Assembly (NCBI GenBank): GCA_903863885.1
Contig: CAIPEB010000657.1
Location: 1 to 38,707 of the forward strand
Length of the DNA: 38,707 nucleotides
Direction of reading: 5' to 3'
Origin: an uncultured Planctomycetaceae bacterium
GTDB taxonomy: Bacteria > Planctomycetota > Planctomycetia > Pirellulales > Pirellulaceae
This document shows positions 33,812-38,707 of the stretch, piece by piece. The position numbers and the translations under genes are program-made. Each line of letters begins with the position of its first letter. Positions within the stretch are counted from its first letter, which is position 1. The notes beneath the pieces are model-generated. The model searched no databases and was not told the origin of the DNA. It saw nothing but the letters and a program-made list of their open reading frames with translations.

Positions 33812-34591
33812 ATGGAAATCGTCAAAGGCAACCTGTACGACTACCCGGCCTATTACGACCTGGTGTTCGGCGCGGATTGGAAGGCCGAGCTGAAGTTCAT
33901 GCTGAGGTGTTTCGACCGTTTTGCGGGACGCGCCGTTCACCGCATCTTCGAGCCTGCCTGCGGTACCGGGCGACTGCTTCATCGGCTTGCCCGACGCGGC
34001 TTCGAGGTCAGCGGGCTGGATCTCAACCCGCGCGCCGTGGCCTACTGCAATGCGCGGCTCGAACGGCTGGGGCTCAAGGGCTCGGCTCGCGTCGGAGACA
34101 TGGCCGATTTTCGCCTTCCGCAAAAGGTGGACGCGGCCATGAACCTGATCAACAGTTTCCGGCACCTGCCCGACGAGCGATCCGCCGAGGCGCATCTTGA
34201 GTGCATGTCCCGTGCGCTGAATCGCGGAGGCCTGTTCATTCTGGCTCTGCATCTGTCGCCGCTGGAACCGCCGAAGAACGACGAAGAGCGGTGGTCGGCC
34301 CGGCGAGGCAACCTGTGTGTCAATACGCGGTTGTGGACTCGCGAAAGGGACTTGCGGCGGCGGCGCGAGGCGTGCGGGATGGTGCTCGACATCTACACGC
34401 CGACGCGATCCCAGCGGATTTGCGACGAACTGATCTTCCGCACCTACACCCGCACCCAGTTCCTGAGGCTGCTGGCGCGAGTGCCCGACCTGGAACTCGT
34501 CGAGGCCTTCGACTTTACCTACAACGTAAAGTCGCCGATCGAACTGACCGACAGTACCGAAGATGCCGCTTTCGTACTGAGGAAGCGATAA
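33812..34591 (+). CDS. Class I SAM-dependent methyltransferase
   Basis: This encodes a 259-residue cytoplasmic methyltransferase of Rossmann type. Motif I is IFEPACGTGRLLHRLARRG (about 45-63), the second acidic strand reads VSGLDLNPRAV, and the motif IV region is DAAMNLINSFRHLPDE (about 106-121). The N-terminus YPAYYDLVFGADW resembles small-molecule or sugar methyltransferases, and the C-terminal part is Arg-rich. A purine-rich AAAGAGATAAG precedes the ATG. The gene follows ugd on the same strand, so a role in modifying a sugar nucleotide or glycan is possible, but this is only positional. The acceptor cannot be assigned. It converges with the SDR gene; the stops are almost adjacent. Confidence 0.85.
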   Translation: MEIVKGNLYDYPAYYDLVFGADWKAELKFMLRCFDRFAGRAVHRIFEPACGTGRLLHRLARRGFEVSGLDLNPRAVAYCNARLERLGLKGSARVGDMADFRLPQKVDAAMNLINSFRHLPDERSAEAHLECMSRALNRGGLFILALHLSPLEPPKNDEERWSARRGNLCVNTRLWTRERDLRRRREACGMVLDIYTPTRSQRICDELIFRTYTRTQFLRLLARVPDLELVEAFDFTYNVKSPIELTDSTEDAAFVLRKR

Positions 34592-34594
34592 CGC

Positions 34595-35389
34595 TCACGG
34601 CGAGAGGGCTGAACCTCGCTGGGCCCACCAGGGAAGCGAGATGCCTCCGTCGATCAGCAGCGTCGCTCCGGTCATGTATTCGTGGTGCGGGTCGCACAAA
34701 GTCAGGATGCCGCTGGCCATTTCCTCGGACGTACCCAACCTGCCCAGCGGGATTTGCGTGCCGGCGTTCTGCAGTTCCTGCTCGGTGTTGAATTTTCGCT
34801 CGCCGGGAGTGTCGGTCCATCCGGGCTGCATGATGTTAACGCGGATGCGATGTTCGGCCAATTCGATCGCCGCGGTTTTCGCCATCGATTCGAGCGCCGC
34901 CTTGGACATGTTGTAGGCCATCGACCGCGGCACCGGCAGAAACGCGTGCGGGGAACTGACGAGGACCACTGCGCCGCCCGATTTCTGTCGGATCATCTGC
35001 AGTGAGCTGGCCCGCAGCAGATAGAAAGCTCCCCACAGGGACACTTCCACAGTGCGGCGGAATCTCTCCAGGTCCGCAAGGTGGAAAAGATCGCGGTCGC
35101 TGTACGCCGCATTGCTGATCGTGATATCGATCTTGCCGAATTCCTCGACGGCGCGAGCAATCATCCCGTCGACGGCTTGCGGATCGGAAACGTCGGCCTG
35201 ATGCTTGATCGCGCGGGAACCCGAATCGCGGATAGCCTGCAGGACTTCGTCTGCGGCTTCTTCGTGTTTGTGGTAGTTTACGACGACGCTGGCCCCAGCC
35301 TGTCCCAAGGCCACTGCAGTGGCTCGTCCGATTCCCAGACTGGCACCGGTCACGATCGCGACGCGTCCCTTGAAGTCCAGATTCGCCAT
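34595..35389 (-). CDS. Short-chain dehydrogenase/reductase (SDR, classical type)
   Basis: This encodes a 264-residue NAD(P)-dependent oxidoreductase. The cofactor motif TGASLGIG is at 14-21, the structural NAA at 93-95, the catalytic Ser in VSSPHA (145-146), and the YxxxK pair is Y159 and K163 in YNMSK. The C-terminus MTGATLLIDGG (about 242-252) is the usual SDR ending. The start at 35389 is chosen because the protein then begins with the family's short lead-in; an in-frame start further upstream (35473) would add 28 residues without SDR character. AAAGGAC lies about 12 bases before it. The family resembles glucose-1-dehydrogenase and 3-oxoacyl-ACP-reductase enzymes, but the substrate is not determined. 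It converges on the methyltransferase gene. Confidence 0.9.
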   Translation of the reverse strand: MANLDFKGRVAIVTGASLGIGRATAVALGQAGASVVVNYHKHEEAADEVLQAIRDSGSRAIKHQADVSDPQAVDGMIARAVEEFGKIDITISNAAYSDRDLFHLADLERFRRTVEVSLWGAFYLLRASSLQMIRQKSGGAVVLVSSPHAFLPVPRSMAYNMSKAALESMAKTAAIELAEHRIRVNIMQPGWTDTPGERKFNTEQELQNAGTQIPLGRLGTSEEMASGILTLCDPHHEYMTGATLLIDGGISLPWWAQRGSALSP

Positions 35390-35938
35390 CTTATCACGCT
35401 GTCCTTTTGAAGCTCTGAGCGACTGTCCAGCCCGATGTGGGATAATGCTAACGCGGTAATTCGGAGCGAACAAGGTAACGGAATTGCATGCGTGTCAAGA
35501 TGCTATCGTGCCAGCAAAATGAAGTTCTCGATTTCCTTGGCGGAACCCTGGACCGAACAAATCCCGTAGTTAGAATTTAGGCGATTCCACGTATCCGCGT
35601 TTCATGCTTCCCTGCCATGATTTTGAAGCGTGCGTGTGGTACGAAACTGAGTTGCGGTTATGCTGGAGTTCGGTCGCGCCGGGGCTGGGATTTGTCCGGT
35701 AGCGGATCGGCTCGGGTTTAGATCCGTTCAGGTGTGGGATTAAGGGGTGATGTACACGGGGGGGACTGGGGTGATGATTCGCTCCGCGTCTTCCTTTGGT
35801 CGGGAGCCAAGGGGCTCTCGTCGGGAGCCAGCGGGATGTTGTGCACCGAACTCACCTCGATGGGGTGATGGGAGCAGTGCACATGGCACGCGGTCAGCCG
35901 TTCACGGGAACGCACCGACGCTGCCGGATTGTGCGCTT

Positions 35939-36046
35939 GAGCAGAAGCAGAGAGTCGAGCAGACGAAGTGTATCGTGCAGAAACAGAGAGTCGTGCCGAA
36001 GCACGGAGTTCTGCACACCGAGGAAATCGAGCACACACAGGGAATT
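35939..36046. repeat. Imperfect 18-base-period tandem array, six units
   Basis: Six consecutive 18-base units run from 35939 to 36046, each beginning G/CNGC and ending GTC, ATC or a TT variant (unit one GAGCAGAAGCAGAGAGTC, unit three GTGCAGAAACAGAGAGTC). Read forward it gives hexads such as EQKQRV, EQTKCI and VQKQRV. Read on the minus strand it gives DSLLLL, DTLRLL, DSLFLH and NSVLRH. Weakly matching half-units flank it. Confidence 0.75.
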
Positions 36047-36293
36047 GTCAGGCGAATCGGCAAGTTGTACCGACCTGAAAGCTGCGGCTCTTATCCCCCA
36101 GGCGCAATCTTTTACCATTTGTGCGACAAGCCCGATAACACGTCGCTCGGGTGGTACAATTTTGTGTTTTCAGCAACGGCAAGGATGTTCGGACATGGGA
36201 CAAACAACGGTCTCGGCGATTGACACGGCACGATCTGACTGATTTGCGTGACGCGCCCCTTGCCTTGCATCATGTCCGCCCGGTCTGAAGTGG

Positions 36294-36309
36294 CACCCGC
36301 TAGCGGGTG
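36294..36309. repeat. 16-base perfect palindrome near the sigma-factor start
   Basis: CACCCGCTAGCGGGTG reads the same on both strands. It lies 44 bases before the TTG start of the sigma-factor gene and shares the GGGTGG/CCACCC character of the hairpins in the 166-base repeats. It could be an operator or part of a dispersed palindrome family. Confidence 0.6.
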
Positions 36310-36353
36310 GAACTCTGGTGGTCGGCCTCTGTACTGAGCGTAGGAGTACTGTC

Positions 36354-37928
36354 TTGTACGACGCACTGCTTGAAGAATTTGAGGATGATGTCGCGCGCAC
36401 GACGGACGACGAAGAGAATTTTCAGAAAATCCCGGTGGACGAAATAGAAGACGATGTCGACGACGACCTCGAGCGTGAGGACGATGACGAAAGCCTCGAC
36501 TTGGAAATCAAGCCGGAAGACGACGAAGAGTTCCTGCTTTCCGGTGAGGACAACGAGTCGTGGTCGGATGATCCTGTTCGCATGTACCTCACGCAAATGG
36601 GAGAAATCCCCCTCCTGACCCGTCAGCAGGAAATCCAGCTGGCCAAACGGATCGAGGTGACTCGCCGGCGTTTTCGCACCCGCCTGCTTGAATGCGACTA
36701 TGTGATTCAGGCGGCATTCAAGGTGCTGAAGCGAGTCCACGAGGGGGAACTGCCGTTCGACCGGACCGTTCAGGTCTCGGTGACGGACCGGCTGGAAAAG
36801 GACCAGATCCTCGGTCGTCTGCCGCACAACCTCCGCACCCTCGAAGTTTTGCTCAAACGCAACCGGCGCGACTATCGCATTTCGCTGAGCCGCTCGCAGA
36901 GCAAGGCTCGGCGGCGGGACGCCTGGCAGCGATTGGCCCGCCGTCGCCGTCGCGCGGTCCGGCTGGTTGAAGAACTCGGATTGCGGACGCAGCGGATCGA
37001 GAACATGATCCGCACGCTGGAGGAGTTCAGCCGGCGTGTGGACGAAGTGCGGCAGCAGATCCAGGGTCGCAGCGAATCGCACGATGCTCCGGTGGACCAC
37101 AAGCCGCTGCTCAGCGAATTCCGCACGATCCTCATCGCGACGCAGGAAACGCCCACGAGCTTGCGCGGCCGCGTCCGGTCACTCAAAACGGTCTATTCCG
37201 AATACCAGCAGGCAAAGCGGGAATTGTCCGAGGGCAACCTGCGTCTGGTCGTCTCGATTGCCAAGAAGTACCGCAACCGCGGACTCAGCTTCCTGGACCT
37301 GATCCAGGAAGGCAACGCCGGCCTGATGCGGGCCGTGGACAAATTCGAGTACCGGCGAGGCTTCAAGTTCTGTACCTACGCGACCTGGTGGATCCGGCAG
37401 GCGATCACGCGCGCCGTGGCCGACCAGAGCCGCACGATCCGCATCCCGGTTCACATGGTCGAGACCATGTCGCGGGTGCGAAACGTCTCGCGGCAGCTGC
37501 TCCAGGATCTCGGCCGCGAACCGACGATCGAAGAAACGGCCCGCAAGGCTCGCACAACCGTGGATGAAGCCCGGCGGGTGCTGGCGATGAGCCGCTATCC
37601 GATCAGCCTGGATCGTCCCGTTGGCAACAGCGAAGACAGCCAGTTCGGCGACCTCCTGCCCGACGGAACCGCGGAAAGCCCGGCGGCCGGCGCATCGCAG
37701 GAAATGCTCCGCAGCCGAATCAACAAAGTGCTGAAGACGCTGAGCTACCGTGAACGCGAGATCATCAAGCTGCGATACGGTCTGGGAGACGGCTACAGCT
37801 ATACGCTGGAAGAAGTGGGCCACATCTTCAAAGTGACTCGCGAACGTATCCGCCAGATCGAGGCCAAAGCGGTGAGGAAGCTGCAGCAACCCAGCCGCAG
37901 CCAGGAACTCGTCGGGTTCCTCGATTAA
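36354..37928 (+). CDS. Primary-type RNA polymerase sigma factor (RpoD/SigA group)
   Basis: This encodes a 524-residue sigma-70 family protein. The TTG at 36354 is chosen because TAGGAG lies 7 bases upstream; the GTG at 36318 lacks such a site. The N-terminus is unusually acidic (about 7-70, runs of D/E). Region 1.2 follows ([21 protein letters not shown], about 72-92), then a long Arg-rich non-conserved segment (about 110-285). Region 2 reads [20 protein letters not shown], then [20 protein letters not shown] and [18 protein letters not shown]. Region 4 holds [16 protein letters not shown] and [23 protein letters not shown] near the C-terminus. It is a group 1 or 2 factor; whether it is the principal housekeeping sigma cannot be decided from one locus. 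A strong terminator follows. Confidence 0.92.
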   Translation: MYDALLEEFEDDVARTTDDEENFQKIPVDEIEDDVDDDLEREDDDESLDLEIKPEDDEEFLLSGEDNESWSDDPVRMYLTQMGEIPLLTRQQEIQLAKRIEVTRRRFRTRLLECDYVIQAAFKVLKRVHEGELPFDRTVQVSVTDRLEKDQILGRLPHNLRTLEVLLKRNRRDYRISLSRSQSKARRRDAWQRLARRRRRAVRLVEELGLRTQRIENMIRTLEEFSRRVDEVRQQIQGRSESHDAPVDHKPLLSEFRTILIATQETPTSLRGRVRSLKTVYSEYQQAKRELSEGNLRLVVSIAKKYRNRGLSFLDLIQEGNAGLMRAVDKFEYRRGFKFCTYATWWIRQAITRAVADQSRTIRIPVHMVETMSRVRNVSRQLLQDLGREPTIEETARKARTTVDEARRVLAMSRYPISLDRPVGNSEDSQFGDLLPDGTAESPAAGASQEMLRSRINKVLKTLSYREREIIKLRYGLGDGYSYTLEEVGHIFKVTRERIRQIEAKAVRKLQQPSRSQELVGFLD

Positions 37929-37966
37929 TCTGGGAGGCAACCGCTTCCCGGCGTATTGATATCGCC

Positions 37967-37995
37967 TGCCCCGGTTCGTCCGGGGCATTTTTTTT
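37967..37995 (+). terminator. Intrinsic terminator after the sigma-factor gene
   Basis: TGCCCCGG and CCGGGGCA form a perfect 8-base stem around a five-base loop, followed by eight T (37988-37995). It lies 39 bases after the sigma-factor stop and is the clearest intrinsic terminator in the window. Confidence 0.95.
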
Positions 37996-38080
37996 GCGCG
38001 CGTCAGTCGTGACGCGCAGCGTCATGGCTGAACCTGCGAAATTCGTCGCGCACTCAGTTCATGCGGCGATGCGCCGGACC

Positions 38081-38662
38081 TCACTTGCCGCCTTTGCGAG
38101 GCGGGATTCTTGAACGCTCCCGCGATGCCGACCTGGCGGCCAGTGCAACGATGTCCACAAGTTCGGCCAGTCCGGCCTCCGCGAACTCGGGTCCTGTGAT
38201 GTATCGCCCCGGCCGCATCCACGATTGCAGGAGTTCCTGCGAGACGTTCAGCGTGCTCGCCAGCAATTCGTCCATCTGCTTTTCGAGGTGGGCAAAGTGA
38301 CGCGCCCACTCCGCCGCTTCCGGCAGATGCACGTGCTCCTCGCTCTGCCACTTCATCGGATGAAACAGCAGGACGCTGTAAGGCGTCACGATCCTCCGGC
38401 GGCAGGCCGCCAGCGGCCAGATGGCGGCAGACGAACATTCGCCGCACACGATTCCGGTGGCTTGAAGATCACGCAGGACGATCAGCGACATCAGCGAGAC
38501 GGCCGCGTAAGGACTCCCGCCCGGCGAGTCGAAATACAGCGTGCATTCGCCCTGCTGCGGCACCCCGAGCAGCTTGTCCATGAGGTCCGCCCCCTGATCC
38601 GTCAGGTCTCCGGCAAATGCTATTTCGACCGGTCCCTCCATCTCGGGCTCGACATCCGCCAT
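38081..38662 (-). CDS. ClpP-like serine protease-fold protein with altered triad
   Basis: This encodes a 193-residue protein of the ClpP/crotonase fold. The ClpP landmarks are recognisable: [19 protein letters not shown] (43-61), the nucleophile block [14 protein letters not shown] with S78 aligned to the catalytic Ser, and H101 in VLLFHPMK. The third residue, normally Asp in an RDxF(L/M)S motif, aligns with G152 in [16 protein letters not shown], so the triad appears to be Ser-His-Gly. AAGGA lies 7 bases before the ATG. There is no signal peptide. It could be an inactive or differently activated ClpP paralogue that assembles with a canonical ClpP; no Clp ATPase gene is in the window. It converges on the sigma-factor gene, beyond the terminator. 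Confidence 0.8.
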   Translation of the reverse strand: MADVEPEMEGPVEIAFAGDLTDQGADLMDKLLGVPQQGECTLYFDSPGGSPYAAVSLMSLIVLRDLQATGIVCGECSSAAIWPLAACRRRIVTPYSVLLFHPMKWQSEEHVHLPEAAEWARHFAHLEKQMDELLASTLNVSQELLQSWMRPGRYITGPEFAEAGLAELVDIVALAARSASRERSRIPPRKGGK

Positions 38663-38707
38663 GCTTCGGTCCTTATGTGCTGTTGTGTCCGATAATTCCG
38701 TACGAGG

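Larger units (their letters stand above)
35390..36353. other. Long gene-poor region before the sigma-factor gene
   Basis: No gene is supported in about 960 bases. The region holds two copies of TCGGGAGCCA 21 bases apart (35800-35809 and 35821-35830), the 18-base-period array at 35939-36046, a TACAAT hexamer at 36155 without a good -35, and the palindrome at 36294-36309. Several frames are open across the array because its period is a multiple of three. None has a convincing start or homology. The sigma-factor promoter should lie here. Confidence 0.55.

Noticed and set aside
32645-34252. 535-residue minus-strand open frame opposite ugd and the methyltransferase
   Set aside because: It crosses two real plus-strand genes and has no domain or start-site support.
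36155-36160. TACAAT as the -10 of a sigma-factor promoter
   Set aside because: No acceptable -35 hexamer lies 15-19 bases upstream.
35747-36242. Small proteins in the gene-poor region before the sigma factor
   Set aside because: Open in two plus-strand frames and one minus-strand frame because the array period is a multiple of three; none has a ribosome-binding site or homology by eye.

Overview
The window looks like chromosomal DNA of a GC-rich member of the Planctomycetota. This rests on gene content only; there is no rRNA or other phylogenetic marker. The signs are exported Gfo/Idh/MocA oxidoreductases with twin-arginine leaders, large secreted proteins of unknown function, a divergent ClpP-like protein, paired exported arabinan-type glycosidases, short intergenic palindromes, and housekeeping genes (gyrA, ugd, ruvX, lnt, a primary-type sigma factor) scattered among envelope genes. 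No tRNA, rRNA, CRISPR array, integrase or transposase was seen.

Layout. 1-1725: a CNNM/CorC-type membrane protein. 10617 down to 2017 (minus strand): four consecutive genes for exported proteins, with gaps of 58, 79 and 58 bases. They encode a 700-residue coiled-coil/beta protein, a 586-residue protein with a duplicated domain and two SH3b-like domains, a 1338-residue protein with two SH3b-like domains and about eight PASTA repeats, and a 174-residue protein with two PASTA repeats. No kinase domain is present, so this reads as a kinase-free, probably peptidoglycan-facing envelope operon. It is the best candidate here for an undescribed system. 11200-11940: a frameshifted remnant of an acidic Gly/Asp-repeat protein. 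11982-12926: an exported archaemetzincin. 13055-13445: two 166-base direct repeats and a partial third copy. 13455-14123: a DedA-family protein.

18895 down to 14132 (minus strand): a GH51 then GH127 pair for release of L-arabinose from arabinan or arabinosylated glycans. It is divergent from an exported Gfo/Idh/MocA oxidoreductase (19067-20476), which is convergent with a second, cytoplasmic Gfo/Idh/MocA protein (21742-20627). Together they suggest a carbohydrate-use region. 22000-26154: ruvX, an anti-sigma-like membrane protein with an ECF-type promoter motif upstream, and lnt. 26469-29138: a membrane-anchored coiled-coil protein, an overlapping 80-residue membrane protein, and a zinc-ribbon multi-pass membrane protein. 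29509-35389: gyrA, ugd, a SAM methyltransferase and, on the minus strand, an SDR oxidoreductase.

35390-36353 is a long gene-poor stretch holding an 18-base-period repeat array and a 16-base palindrome. It precedes an RpoD/SigA-type sigma factor that ends in a textbook intrinsic terminator. The window closes with a ClpP-like protein on the minus strand that keeps Ser and His but appears to lack the catalytic Asp. Functions are read from sequence motifs by eye; no database search was run.
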